Below the pieces are notes generated by a model. That model saw only the letters and a list, made by a program, of their open reading frames with translations. It was not told where the DNA came from and made no database searches. A stretch of DNA of 64,000 bases from Leptotrichia sp. oral taxon 212 (GTDB lineage Bacteria > Fusobacteriota > Fusobacteriia > Fusobacteriales > Leptotrichiaceae): NCBI RefSeq assembly GCF_001274535.1, contig NZ_CP012410.1:1833126-1897125 (forward strand). Reading direction: 5' to 3'. A program made the translations under genes and the position numbers. The stretch's first letter is position 1. Each line of letters starts with the position of its first letter. Of this stretch, positions 50,836-60,191 are shown one piece after another.

Positions 50836-51093
50836 TTATTCATAATGATTTGCACAGGCAATAACTACTATAGCTGTTTCTGTCAGTTTATATATAAACC
50901 TGTGCTTATCAGTAATTCTTCTGCTCCAATATCCATTCAGTTCATGTTTTAAAGGCTCCGGCTTCCCTATCCCCTCATTGCCATTTCTTTTAATATCCTT
51001 TATTATTTCATTTATTTTTTTAACTATTTTTTTATCCTGTTTTTGCCACTGGATATATTCTTCCCAAGCCTCATTATTCCAAATTAGATTCAT
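50836..51093 (-). CDS. yoeB: YoeB-type mRNA interferase toxin
   Basis: 85-residue ribosome-dependent RNase. All key residues of E. coli YoeB line up at the same numbers: E46, R65, H83 and Y84 (ending ANHYE). GYWSRRITDKHRFIYK is the typical core. The ATG overlaps the stop of yefM by one base, so production follows the antitoxin. Confidence 0.96.
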   Translation of the reverse strand: MNLIWNNEAWEEYIQWQKQDKKIVKKINEIIKDIKRNGNEGIGKPEPLKHELNGYWSRRITDKHRFIYKLTETAIVVIACANHYE

Positions 51094-51350
51094 TATTCCA
51101 CCTCAATTATATCATGTATCTGTACATTTCCCGCCTCTACTTCTTCTTTTCTTTTTAATAGTTCATTGTAATATTTCTTATTTGACATGATGTAAAGATT
51201 TTCCATCAAATTGTTATACTCCTCTTCACTCATCAGTACCACATTTTTATCATTTTTTCTTGTTATGATGACTGTTTCATAATCATCCGTTGCCTTATCA
51301 CAATATTTTTTTAAATTGTTTCTCACATTTGAATAATTTGTAGCTATCAT
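51093..51350 (-). CDS. yefM: YefM-type antitoxin
   Basis: 85 residues, Phd/YefM fold: NYSNVRNNLKKYCDKATDDYETVIITRKNDKNVVLMSEEEYNNLMENLYIM. The C-terminal tail would wrap the toxin. AAGAGGTG precedes the ATG. A TTGTACAA operator overlaps the promoter upstream. Confidence 0.95.
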   Translation of the reverse strand: MIATNYSNVRNNLKKYCDKATDDYETVIITRKNDKNVVLMSEEEYNNLMENLYIMSNKKYYNELLKRKEEVEAGNVQIHDIIEVE

Positions 51351-51368
51351 TTAAATCACCTCTTTTTT

Positions 51369-51397
51369 ATTGTACAATATTTTTGACAATTTTTCAA
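51369..51397 (-). promoter_or_regulatory. yefM-yoeB promoter with YefM operator
   Basis: TTGAAA (51392-51397), 17 bases, TACAAT (51369-51374) on the minus strand. The -10 lies in the palindrome ATTGTACAAT (51369-51378), which contains the TTGTACA core known from the E. coli YefM operator. Confidence 0.75.
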
Positions 51398-51493
51398 TAT
51401 ATTTTATCTTTTTTGCAACGAAAAGCTTTTCGTTCCATTTTTTGTTTCATTTTGCAACAAAAAAATACGCCAAATTTATGACGCATTTTCTAT

Positions 51494-52471
51494 TTAGTCT
51501 TCATCTTTCTGATATTGCGATACTGTTTTCCCTGTCCATTTTTTAAATGCCCGATAAAAAGAAGAAGTTTCACTATATCCAACCAGATAGGCTATTTCAT
51601 CTATTGAAAGTTCCTTTGCTTCCAAATAGTTGAAGGTCATCATTTTTTGAATATCTTTTACCATCTGATTGAAACTGGTATTTTCTACTGACAGATTTCT
51701 TTGAAGAGTCCTTCCACTTATCCCAAACTCTTCTGCTACATTTTCCAGTCCAAACTGCCCGCTCGGAATAAGATGAAAAAGTTTTTTCTGAACTCTGCTT
51801 GCAAAAGTTTCAAATGTCTCACTTTCCATTTCTGCCAATTTCTGCTTCAATTGCGGTTCCAAATATTCCACCATTATATTATTTGCTGTCAAAAATGGCT
51901 TTTTCAAATCTTTCATGCTAAAAATGACTTCATTTTGTTTTGCTTTATTTATCGTAGCGTTTATCTCTTTTGTCAATAATTCACCATACTCAAAAGGACT
52001 TGTAACACTTACTGGAGATATTTCCTTTCCAATTCCTTTATTTAATAAATTTATCAACATAAGCTGTTCATTCAAGACCGCAAAACGTGGTAATTGTTTT
52101 TCCCTTTGTTCAAAAAAATACTGAGCTTGAACTATTTCTTCAAATTCTTTAATTTCTAAAGATACAGGTCCTATTAATTTTTTATATTTTGCCAGCCTTT
52201 TTAAACCTTCAAGTCCATTTTTTGAAGAAAGTGCCGCAAAAAAAGATGGAATAAACACATTCAAGTTATCAATATTGCTAATCGCTGAAATTTGCTCATC
52301 AGTAATGACTTCATCAATTTTTTTCAAAAATAAATAATATTCCTCAGTGGAAAACTGAATTTCCTCTTTCCACAAAATATTCGGTATTCCCGTTTGTTCA
52401 AGAATATTTTCAATTGATAATCCAATACTCCTTAAAAAATCCTGAAATTGCTTTGGCATAGTTATTTTCAT
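51494..52471 (-). CDS. AraC-family transcriptional regulator (arabinose-binding-like N-domain)
   Basis: 325 residues. N-terminal ligand domain of the AraC_binding_2/OruR type (about 1-200) and a C-terminal double helix-turn-helix: GLENVAEEFGISGRTLQRNLSVENTSFNQMV and ELSIDEIAYLVGYSETSSFYRAFKKWTGKTVSQY. AAGGGG precedes the ATG. It lies 34 bases downstream of a short-chain dehydrogenase gene on the same strand and may control it. Confidence 0.93.
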   Translation of the reverse strand: MKITMPKQFQDFLRSIGLSIENILEQTGIPNILWKEEIQFSTEEYYLFLKKIDEVITDEQISAISNIDNLNVFIPSFFAALSSKNGLEGLKRLAKYKKLIGPVSLEIKEFEEIVQAQYFFEQREKQLPRFAVLNEQLMLINLLNKGIGKEISPVSVTSPFEYGELLTKEINATINKAKQNEVIFSMKDLKKPFLTANNIMVEYLEPQLKQKLAEMESETFETFASRVQKKLFHLIPSGQFGLENVAEEFGISGRTLQRNLSVENTSFNQMVKDIQKMMTFNYLEAKELSIDEIAYLVGYSETSSFYRAFKKWTGKTVSQYQKDED

Positions 52472-52505
52472 TTATTTAACCCCTTATTTAAAACTATTTT
52501 ATATC

Positions 52506-53324
52506 CTAACCCATTAATTTTTTCATAATTTTATCAAAAACTTTTGTTGGAAGAATAGTATGTAAAAATACTAACGGTTTTGCCATAAATCCTATTAAAT
52601 ATCTTGCTTTAGGACGGTTGCTGTTTACTGCTTTTGAAATGGCTTTTGTAATAACAATAGGATTGGAAAGCAAGTTTCCTGAATATTGTTTTTTCATTCC
52701 TTTTGCTGTTTTCATTGCTTCTTTTTCATATGCTCCACCTTTTGCAGAATTTGCCAGTTTATCTGAAGCAATAATTCCCCAATCAGTTTTTATTCCACCT
52801 GGCTCAATAAGTGAAACATCTATTCCAAAATCAGACACTTCCATACGCAATGCATCACTAAATGCTTCAAGTGCATATTTAGTTGCATGGTACCATGCTC
52901 CAAAATAAGTTGTCAGTCTTCCTCCCATTGATGAAACATTTATAATCCTTCCTTCTTTCTGTTTTCGCATATGTGGAAGTACCAGCTGAACTAATCTCGC
53001 TAATCCAAATAAATTCACTTCAAACTGTCTTCTTGCCTCATTTATTTCTACATCTTCTACTGCACCGAAAGAACCATATCCCGCATTATTTATCAGAACA
53101 TCAATACGTCCTTCATTTCCAATTATTGTATCAATTGAACTTTTAATACTTTCCTCATCAGTCACATCCAAATATATAGGTTTAACTCCAAACTGCTTTA
53201 AAGTTTCCATTTTTTCTATTCTTCTAGCCGCACCATAAACCACATTCCCTTCTTTCGCCAAACTTTCTGCTGTATTATATCCAATTCCACTACTTGCTCC
53301 TGTCAATAAAATTATCTTTTTCAT
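52506..53324 (-). CDS. short-chain dehydrogenase/reductase
   Basis: Classical SDR, 272 residues. Cofactor motif TGASSGIG, NNAGYG, and the catalytic Ser (NVSSMGG) and YHATK. A C-terminal extension with LHTILPTKVFDKIMKKL is common in SDRs annotated as oxidoreductases near AraC regulators. AGAGGAAA precedes the ATG. Substrate unknown; co-transcription with the AraC gene is likely. Confidence 0.93.
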   Translation of the reverse strand: MKKIILLTGASSGIGYNTAESLAKEGNVVYGAARRIEKMETLKQFGVKPIYLDVTDEESIKSSIDTIIGNEGRIDVLINNAGYGSFGAVEDVEINEARRQFEVNLFGLARLVQLVLPHMRKQKEGRIINVSSMGGRLTTYFGAWYHATKYALEAFSDALRMEVSDFGIDVSLIEPGGIKTDWGIIASDKLANSAKGGAYEKEAMKTAKGMKKQYSGNLLSNPIVITKAISKAVNSNRPKARYLIGFMAKPLVFLHTILPTKVFDKIMKKLMG

Positions 53325-53506
53325 ATTTTTAATTTTCCTCTCTTTTCTTCATCATTTTTAAATTTTTATTTTCATTTTTGTTTTTTACATAATTAGTTTA
53401 TCAAAAAGCAATATTATTTCCAATGACAAAAAACGACATTTAATTGACAAAAAACGACAATTTTTATTTATTTTTTCTATTTTTTGGAATTATAATTTAT
53501 ATATTT

Positions 53507-53974
53507 CTATTTTTCCCTTCTCCTTTTTGCCGCTTTATATTGTGCGGGAAGTACAATTCCAAGTAAAGTAATATAAACACTTATTATCATTGCAGGCGGA
53601 TAAAAGGTACACGATATTATTAACCCTATAATTTTTATAATTGTATCAACGCTTAGCCATCTCATCTTTATTTTTAATGATTCCTGTAGTTTCTCATCAT
53701 TTCTATTTGCTTTTCCTATCAAATGTCCTGAAATTATGTTGCAAAATGTAACAGCCAGAACTATTACCCCATAAAATCCTTGCGCTACACTACTGTTATA
53801 ATATGAAGTGACAAAAGAAGTCACATAAGGAAAAAACGAAGAAAAAAACAGTAAAACTACGTTTGTCCAAATAATTGATGTTGTAATATATTTTATTTTA
53901 TGCCATTCATTATGCAGATTTATCCACATTGTTCCAAACCAGAAAAATGAAATCGTATATGCAAAAAAATTTTT
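53507..53974 (-). pseudogene. TMEM175-family potassium channel, 5' end lost
   Basis: The frame is open from 53974 (after a TAG) and reads FFAYTISFFWFGTMWINLHN and on through LLFFSSFFPYVTSF and IISGHLIG, matching transmembrane segments 2-6 of bacterial TMEM175/DUF1211 channels. The first segment with the FSD filter motif is missing. An ATG at 53929 could start a 140-residue product but has no clear ribosome site. TMEM175 identity is from memory. Confidence 0.65.
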
Positions 53975-54051
53975 CTAAAGTACAATATCAATTTTGTAAT
54001 CCACTATAACCAAAATGCATAGCTTTAGTTATTTTTTATTTCGATTAAATA

Positions 54052-54168
54052 CTATTCATTACTTCCTGATGACAACCAGCAGTAACCAATAGCCACTAAA
54101 GCTCCACCAATAACAAAATTTGCAGTAAATATCAAAGCATTTATATTTCTATTTTTCCCAGTAGGAAT
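54052..54168 (-). other. short membrane-segment frame, probable gene fragment
   Basis: Between stops this frame encodes about 38 residues with one hydrophobic segment (NALIFTANFVIGGALVAIGY, then CWLSSGSNE). It has no ATG and overlaps the end of the next gene by about 20 bases. It looks like the tail of a lost membrane-protein gene. Confidence 0.3.
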
Positions 54169-55567
54169 CTATAATTTTCAAAATAGGATCATTTATATCT
54201 TCATTTTGAACTATATAATCAATAAAAACTTGTTCAATTTCAGGATTATCTTTTATCTTGACTAAAAACTCATACATTAATACTTTCAATGCATTAGATA
54301 TTTTATGCTTTAAAGAAGCTCTGGCATACTTAATTATAAATTCCTGAGCTTTTTTCTTATCTGAAAATTCTAAGTTATGTATAATTATCCGTACTTTTCT
54401 TTGACTTTCCCTGTCAAATTTTTTCAAATAATATTCCATTAAATCATCTGTTATTTCCATTTTTTCATAAACCAAGTCATTTACTATAGTTGCATATTTT
54501 ATTAAATTAGGAAATTTTTTTACTGATTCGGTATATTTCTGTTCCCATTCTCTTTTATTCACGCAGCCTTCTTTTATACTTACATTTTTAGTAGGAATAT
54601 TTATTTCAAATTTTGCCAATTTTCTATATTTATCAGAAATTTTATCTCCCTCAATTTCTGTTCCTAAAAATTTTAAATAATTCTTTTTATAATAATCTCT
54701 GTAGCTCTCTCCTTTTATAATCAATAAACATTTTAAAGGTTTCCCGAGCAAAGCAGATGCACATGCTTTATGATGACCATCAATTACAAAATTTATAAAT
54801 TCACCAAAATTATATACAATTGCTCTTGGTTCATCATTGTCACTGTTTTTAAATTTTTCAATATAATAATCTACTCTTTCTTTATTATAACAATCTGTTG
54901 TCTGTGTTGGATAAAGATAGACAGGCTGACCAAATACATAATAATCGTCGCCGTATTCATGTGAAAATACAAGTGCTGTTGCAGGATAATCTTTTAATTT
55001 ATTGGAAATATCCCAATAAAAGTTTTTCTCTCCATCTGTTGGATAACATTCTGCATCTGCAATCATATAAAATCCTGTTTCAAAAAGTTTAAGCAAAGGT
55101 TCTATTGTTTTTATGGATTCCTCAAGTGAAGTAAAGTTAGAATTAATTTCCTTCTGTATTTTTTTCAGTTCTTCGCAATCTGCATTTTCTATTCCATACC
55201 CACTTGCTAATATAGAACTGGTAGTTGAAGAAGATGGCAGATTAACTTGAACAAGAGGAATATCATTAAGCCTTATATTCATTGAACACCCATATTCAGA
55301 TCTATTATTAACAAGTTTTCCTGCACCATTAACATAGACTACTTTTGCTTCCTTAATATTAATCATTTCAGATACATCTACTTCTATATCAGTTAATTCA
55401 ACAGATAATTTATTTTTATTTTCTACAAAACTCATAACTGATTTTAATAATCTACTCCACAATGTTTTTGACCCGCAAATCAATTTATTCTTATTTTTTA
55501 TAATACTCATAACTGACTCTCTAACATATAATTTTTTCCCCTTGTAAATATCATTCTTCCACAACAT
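54149..55567 (-). CDS. unrecognised protein with ParB/sulfiredoxin-like DGHHK motif
   Basis: No family recognised for the whole 472 residues. At 250-285 it has AIVYNFGEFINFVIDGHHKACASALLGKPLKCLLI, close to the DGHHR-A core of the ParB/Srx nucleotide-binding fold (ParB CTPases, free serine kinases). Residues 1-245 form a separate, mostly alpha/beta region, and 290-472 a helical part (KYTESVKKFPNLIKYATIVNDL...) that could be a repeat scaffold. No signal peptide or membrane segment. Several starts are possible (M1, M20, M45); none has a well-placed ribosome site, but the first begins 3 bases after the gntR stop, so coupling is likely. Cytosolic nucleotide-dependent enzyme is my inference only. 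Confidence 0.7.
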   Translation of the reverse strand: MLWKNDIYKGKKLYVRESVMSIIKNKNKLICGSKTLWSRLLKSVMSFVENKNKLSVELTDIEVDVSEMINIKEAKVVYVNGAGKLVNNRSEYGCSMNIRLNDIPLVQVNLPSSSTTSSILASGYGIENADCEELKKIQKEINSNFTSLEESIKTIEPLLKLFETGFYMIADAECYPTDGEKNFYWDISNKLKDYPATALVFSHEYGDDYYVFGQPVYLYPTQTTDCYNKERVDYYIEKFKNSDNDEPRAIVYNFGEFINFVIDGHHKACASALLGKPLKCLLIIKGESYRDYYKKNYLKFLGTEIEGDKISDKYRKLAKFEINIPTKNVSIKEGCVNKREWEQKYTESVKKFPNLIKYATIVNDLVYEKMEITDDLMEYYLKKFDRESQRKVRIIIHNLEFSDKKKAQEFIIKYARASLKHKISNALKVLMYEFLVKIKDNPEIEQVFIDYIVQNEDINDPILKIIDSYWEK

Positions 55568-55570
55568 CCC

Positions 55571-56278
55571 CTATCTTTTTGCAATTGCTGTAAAAGTAAA
55601 TTCATCAGGATGATAAGTTATTGTTTCATATTGAAAAAGATTTCCATTAGATAAATAGGCATGTGTATCTATAACAACAACTCTGTCGATATTTTCAAGA
55701 TTTATATAACTCTTCTCTTCATCTGTACTTTTTCTGAATTTTATTTCTCTTTGGGAATAGGATATCTTTAATTTTAATTCCTTTTCCAAATATTCATATA
55801 TAGATTTTTTTGCAATTTCTTCACTTAAAAAAGGGACTATTCTTCTATCAAAATATGAAGTTGCAAGCTGTACAACTTTGCCATTTAAGGAATATGTCCG
55901 TACAACTTTATAAAAATCTGCTTCCTTTGAAACATGAAATTTCTCCATGAGTTCTTCCATTCCCTGAACTATATATAGACTTATCAGATTTGTTTTAACA
56001 TCTATATTCTTAATTTTATTAAGTTCCTGAAAAGTCTGTATTGATGTCAGCGAAATATTTTTCAAATCCCCTTTCTCTAAAACAAACGACCTTTTCCCTT
56101 TTATTTTTTGAATATATCCTTCATTTTCAAGCATTGACAGCGCTTTTCTTACAGTGAGCACTGAGCAGGAGTAATCATTGGCTAAATCAGCTTCTTTTTT
56201 CAAATAATTTCCTGGCTTGATTTCTTCATTCTTTATGAGTTCTTTTATACTTTGATAAACTTCTTTGTATTTATTCAT
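55571..56278 (-). CDS. GntR-family regulator with UTRA domain (HutC subfamily)
   Basis: 235 residues. N-terminal GntR winged helix (YQSIKELIKNEEIKPGNYL, SVLTVRKALSMLENEGYI, RSFV) and a C-terminal UTRA ligand domain (about 75-235; VVRTYSLNGKVVQLATSYFDR, DTHAYLSNGNLFQYETITYHPDEF). HutC members bind sugars, sugar phosphates or other small molecules. The ATG at 56278 is 7 bases after AAAGG; an ATG five codons earlier contains that site. It leads the ParB-like gene and is divergent from an SDR gene. Confidence 0.92.
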   Translation of the reverse strand: MNKYKEVYQSIKELIKNEEIKPGNYLKKEADLANDYSCSVLTVRKALSMLENEGYIQKIKGKRSFVLEKGDLKNISLTSIQTFQELNKIKNIDVKTNLISLYIVQGMEELMEKFHVSKEADFYKVVRTYSLNGKVVQLATSYFDRRIVPFLSEEIAKKSIYEYLEKELKLKISYSQREIKFRKSTDEEKSYINLENIDRVVVIDTHAYLSNGNLFQYETITYHPDEFTFTAIAKR

Positions 56279-56390
56279 ATTTATACCTTTCATAAATAAT
56301 TTTATATATTATACCCTAAAATATTAATAATAACAATTCCATTTTTAATTTATTTATCTCTATATTTTTTAATAGATATATATAGATGTA

Positions 56391-56418
56391 TTGACTTTTA
56401 AAAAAGATATGCTATAAT
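56391..56418 (+). promoter_or_regulatory. promoter of the 56453 SDR gene
   Basis: TTGACT (56391-56396) and TATAAT (56413-56418), 16-base spacing, 34 bases before the ATG. Confidence 0.7.
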
Positions 56419-56452
56419 ATAGTACAAAATTTTTAATAGGAGATGATTTAAA

Positions 56453-57196
56453 ATGGCTATAAAAAATAAGGTTGTCATAATTACAGGAGCTTCTTCAGGA
56501 ATAGGAAAAGCTACCGCTCTGTTACTTGCCGAAAGCGGTGCAAAAGTTGTACTTGCCGCAAGAAATCAGGAAAAATTAGAGAAAGCGGTAAATGAAATAA
56601 AAGAAAGAAATGGAGAAGCTGTCTATAAAGTAACAGATGTATCAAAAAGAGAAGAGGTAAAATCATTAATTGATTTCACTATTTCAAAATACGGCAAAAT
56701 TGATGTTATATTTAATAATGCAGGATTAATGCCTAATTCACCTTTATCTGAATTTAGGACAGATGAATGGGATGAAATGATTGATGTTAATTTAAAAGGT
56801 GTTGTAAATGGTATTGAGGCTGTACTTCCACATTTTATAGAACAGAAATCCGGTCATGTTATCAGTACTTCATCAGTCGCAGGATTAAATACATATTTGG
56901 GAGCAGGTATTTATTGCGCAACAAAACATGGTGTTAAAGCTTTAATGGAAGTTCTCAGAAAAGAAAGTGCCAACGAAAAAAGAAATATCCGTACAACTAC
57001 TCTTTATCTTGGAGCATTTAAGACAGAACTTGCAGAACGTATTACAAATAAGGCAATTAAGGAAAGAATCGAATTCCTCTATGATACGATTGGAGCAGAT
57101 CCGATAATTGTTGCGGAAGCTGTGAAATTTGCGATTGACTTGCCTGAAGAAGTAAGTATAAACGAAATGACACTGTATCCAACGGCACAATTATAA
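56453..57196 (+). CDS. short-chain dehydrogenase/reductase
   Basis: Classical SDR, 247 residues: ITGASSGIGKATALLLAESG, NNAG, catalytic Ser in STSSVAGLN and YCATK. It belongs to the YdfG/clavulanate-dehydrogenase-like group of NADP-dependent alcohol dehydrogenases with broad substrates. AGGAGATG precedes the ATG. Divergent from gntR; a shared control region of 174 bases lies between. Confidence 0.93.
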   Translation: MAIKNKVVIITGASSGIGKATALLLAESGAKVVLAARNQEKLEKAVNEIKERNGEAVYKVTDVSKREEVKSLIDFTISKYGKIDVIFNNAGLMPNSPLSEFRTDEWDEMIDVNLKGVVNGIEAVLPHFIEQKSGHVISTSSVAGLNTYLGAGIYCATKHGVKALMEVLRKESANEKRNIRTTTLYLGAFKTELAERITNKAIKERIEFLYDTIGADPIIVAEAVKFAIDLPEEVSINEMTLYPTAQL

Positions 57197-57212
57197 TTTT
57201 CTACATATTAAC

Positions 57213-57272
57213 AAAAAAGTATACTGCACCCAAAATCTTGAACACAAGATCGAAAGTGCAGTATAGTTTTTT
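57213..57272. terminator. two-way terminator between SDR and dxs
   Basis: AAAAAAGTATACTGCAC (57213-57229) and GTGCAGTATAGTTTTTT (57256-57272) form a long stem with A and T tails; a second small stem ATCTTG/CAAGAT fills the loop. It overlaps the dxs stop codon region by 2 bases. Confidence 0.93.
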
Positions 57273-59034
57273 ATTTTCCTAAAACTTTCAATACTTTTTC
57301 CACTATCTGTTCCTTTGTAAGATTATTTTTTCTCAAAATTTCCTCAGCTGGAACTCTGTCAGTAAATTCCTTTTTTGCTCCAAAATTCATTACTTTCATA
57401 TTCGATGTCCCATAAAATCTCGTTACCTTTTCACCAAATCCTCCATCAATTACAGCACTTTCAAGAGTTATTACAAGTTCATGATTTTCTTTCAGTTTTT
57501 CCAGCACTTCTTCATCTATTCCTGTAATAAATCTTGGATTGATTAACGTTGCATCTACACCATTTGCCTTCAGAAGTTCTTTTACTTCTTTTCCTAAATG
57601 GTAGAAATCTCCCATCCCAATAATTGCAACATCGCTCCCGGCTTCCTTTATTATATATTTGTTAAGTTCGCTAAAATCAGGTTTTATTTCCTCACCAGTT
57701 GAAACTACTCCATTTAGCGGAACTCTTATTGTTACAGGATGTTCCTTGTATTCTATAGCCCAGTCCAACATTGCAAAATATTCCTCCTTGCCTGTAGGAG
57801 AAAGATAAACCATATTAGGTATATTTCCTATAACCTGCTCATCAAAATATCCCAGATGGGTAACATCTCCCATTCCTGTAAGTCCACCTACAAACACAAG
57901 AATTACTGCAGGATTATTATTTATACATAAGTCCTGTGAAAGCTGGTCGTAAGTTCTCTGAACAAATGTACTGTATACTCCATATACAGGCTTTCCACCA
58001 TTTGCCGCTATTCCTGATGCCAATGCAACTGCATGTTCTTCGGCTATTCCCACATCTACAAACTGTTTTCCTGCTTCTGCTCTTCTTTTAGCATTAAATC
58101 CCAGTACAGTTGGAGTTCCTGAGCTTATTGCAACCAGTGTAGGATCTTTCTTCATTTTTTCAAGCAAATATTCCCCTGTGAGATCAGAATATCCTTTTTC
58201 ATCATCAGGTGTATCAATTTTAATTTTCCCTGTTGTCGGATCAAAAGGTGCATTGTAATGCCAAGGTTCCTTATTTTTTTCTGCAAACGGAAGCCCTTTC
58301 CCTTTTACAGTGTTAATATGCAGAACGATAGGATGATCAATATCCTTCACACTTTCAAATACCTTTATAAGCTCATCTATATTGTGACCATCCTTCACAT
58401 AAATATAATCAAGTCCTAGTGCCTTAAACAGATTATTTGAAGATTTTCCTTCTGTTTCCCTCAATTCCTTCAATGTCTTATATAGGCCACCATGATTTTC
58501 CGCAATTGACATTTCATTATCATTTACAATAATAATCATATTTGTTCCCTGTTCAGAAATATTGTTAAGCCCTTCATATGCTTCTCCTCCGCTCAGTGAA
58601 CCGTCTCCTATAATTGCAACTATATTTTCATTGTCTCCTTTCAAATCCCTTGCTTTTGCAAGTCCTGTAGCCAGACTTATGGAAGTTGATGTATGTCCCA
58701 CTTTAAAAAAGTCATGTACACTTTCATCTTGATTTGTGTATCCTGAAATTTCTGAAAATTTATCAGGATTTAAAAATCCTTCCTTTCTCCCTGTAAGTAT
58801 TTTATGTGGATAACATTGGTGCGAAACATCAAATACAAATTTATCCTTTGGTGAATTAAACACATAATGTAAAGCTATTGTAACTTCAACTATTCCAAAA
58901 TTAGGCCCTATATGACCACCAATTCTTGTAAGTCTGCTAAGTAATGCCTCCCTCACATCACCTGCCAATACTTTTAATTCATCTTTTGTCAATCTCTTTA
59001 CATCTTCAGGAGAATTTATCTTTTCTAATGCCAT
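57271..59034 (-). CDS. dxs: 1-deoxy-D-xylulose-5-phosphate synthase
   Basis: Thiamine-diphosphate enzyme that starts the MEP isoprenoid pathway and supplies thiamine and pyridoxal synthesis. Motifs: GGHIGPNFGIVEVTIALHYVF, DVSHQCYPHKILTGR, the TPP motif GDGSLSGGEAYEGLNN...NDN, GIAEEHAVALASGIA and THLGYFDEQVIGNIPN. At 587 residues it is shorter than most Dxs (about 620) and belongs to the short subgroup seen in some Firmicutes and Fusobacteria, so function should be held with slight caution. GGAGGT precedes the ATG. Confidence 0.88.
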   Translation of the reverse strand: MALEKINSPEDVKRLTKDELKVLAGDVREALLSRLTRIGGHIGPNFGIVEVTIALHYVFNSPKDKFVFDVSHQCYPHKILTGRKEGFLNPDKFSEISGYTNQDESVHDFFKVGHTSTSISLATGLAKARDLKGDNENIVAIIGDGSLSGGEAYEGLNNISEQGTNMIIIVNDNEMSIAENHGGLYKTLKELRETEGKSSNNLFKALGLDYIYVKDGHNIDELIKVFESVKDIDHPIVLHINTVKGKGLPFAEKNKEPWHYNAPFDPTTGKIKIDTPDDEKGYSDLTGEYLLEKMKKDPTLVAISSGTPTVLGFNAKRRAEAGKQFVDVGIAEEHAVALASGIAANGGKPVYGVYSTFVQRTYDQLSQDLCINNNPAVILVFVGGLTGMGDVTHLGYFDEQVIGNIPNMVYLSPTGKEEYFAMLDWAIEYKEHPVTIRVPLNGVVSTGEEIKPDFSELNKYIIKEAGSDVAIIGMGDFYHLGKEVKELLKANGVDATLINPRFITGIDEEVLEKLKENHELVITLESAVIDGGFGEKVTRFYGTSNMKVMNFGAKKEFTDRVPAEEILRKNNLTKEQIVEKVLKVLGK

Positions 59035-59246
59035 TCTTTCATACCTCCATATCTTTAAATTATTTTAAGATAAGTATACCATATGGTGTTAACTTCAAGT
59101 CAAGTGCTTTTTGATTTTAAAAACAAAATAATAATTACAGTCATATTTCTACATAAAATAAATGACTGTATTAACTTTAATAATTTAAATTTTACATTTT
59201 TTTTAAATAAAGTTATAATATAGAAAATAAATTTATGGAGGGAAAA

Positions 59247-60026
59247 ATGAAAAAGAAAATTTTTTTAGTTCTACAATTTTTATTACTTTCAGTAATTTTA
59301 ACTGCTGGAAATGCTGAAACTTACAATAGCTTTGAAAAATTTAATGTAAGATTCTCAAATGCCAACTTACCATTTCAAATTGTTGTTAACGATTCTAAAG
59401 GAAAAGAATATTATCCTGCTGAATTAAATGTTGGAAATTACCTGTTTTTTTCACCAACTAGATTAGCTGGACTAAATTATTATGAATTTTTTTCTGATGT
59501 TTTAAAAAAAGATTTTAAGACTTATACAACTAATAAAAAAGGAAAAATAAAAAAGGAAAGTAAAGTCTACCATTATAATAAATCTGATTTTTATGCTAAT
59601 TATAAAGATATGATAAAAAGCGACAGATCTGAAATAAAAGATTTTTTAGGAATTGTATCAGCTGATACAAAATTAATCAGTCCTAATACTTATAAAATAA
59701 CTAATTATGTCACTGACAGAGGTTTTCTTATAACTATTCCCATGAATATGGCTTTTTATGTAAAACAGGTTAGTGACAGTAAGTTTATATGGTCTTTAAA
59801 TAATAATTTTGATAAGATTGATTACACTTTTACTCTTGAAAATAAGAAACTCATTGTAAGAAATGATAAAGAACAGATTGTTTTTACAGCTTATAGAAAT
59901 GAAAACTCTTTATTTTTTGAAACTGCTAAAGATAAATTTGAATATAAAGTAAATGAAGAAGATTCCCAATTTGAATCTTATAAAAATGGAAAACTTTTTG
60001 AATCATTGAAATATAAAACAGAATAG
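59247..60026 (+). CDS. exported protein, unknown function
   Basis: Not recognised. 259 residues; cleavable signal peptide (MKKKIFLVLQFLLLSVILTA, probably cut after GNA). The mature part is soluble, rich in Lys, Tyr, Phe and Asn, with beta-strand patterns. No cysteines in the mature region. The ATG at 59247 is 4 bases after GGAGGG; an ATG four codons earlier overlaps that site. Convergent with proC; a weak hairpin lies between. Confidence 0.75.
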   Translation: MKKKIFLVLQFLLLSVILTAGNAETYNSFEKFNVRFSNANLPFQIVVNDSKGKEYYPAELNVGNYLFFSPTRLAGLNYYEFFSDVLKKDFKTYTTNKKGKIKKESKVYHYNKSDFYANYKDMIKSDRSEIKDFLGIVSADTKLISPNTYKITNYVTDRGFLITIPMNMAFYVKQVSDSKFIWSLNNNFDKIDYTFTLENKKLIVRNDKEQIVFTAYRNENSLFFETAKDKFEYKVNEEDSQFESYKNGKLFESLKYKTE

Positions 60027-60066
60027 AATACTAGGATCAAAACTTTCTTTTATTAGAAAAATAGAA

Positions 60067-60120
60067 GTAAAATAGCTCTCTGAAGATATACTTTATTTTT
60101 TTACAGATTGCTATTTTTAC
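60067..60120. terminator. possible terminator between the exported-protein gene and proC
   Basis: GTAAAATAGC (60067-60076) and GCTATTTTTAC (60110-60120) can pair with one bulge; T runs lie inside and after. Weaker than the others. Confidence 0.4.
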
Positions 60121-60191
60121 AACTTAAATTTTAATGGTCAGCACATCAGTACACTATTTTTTTATTTTTTCATTAAAAATTATAATATCTT

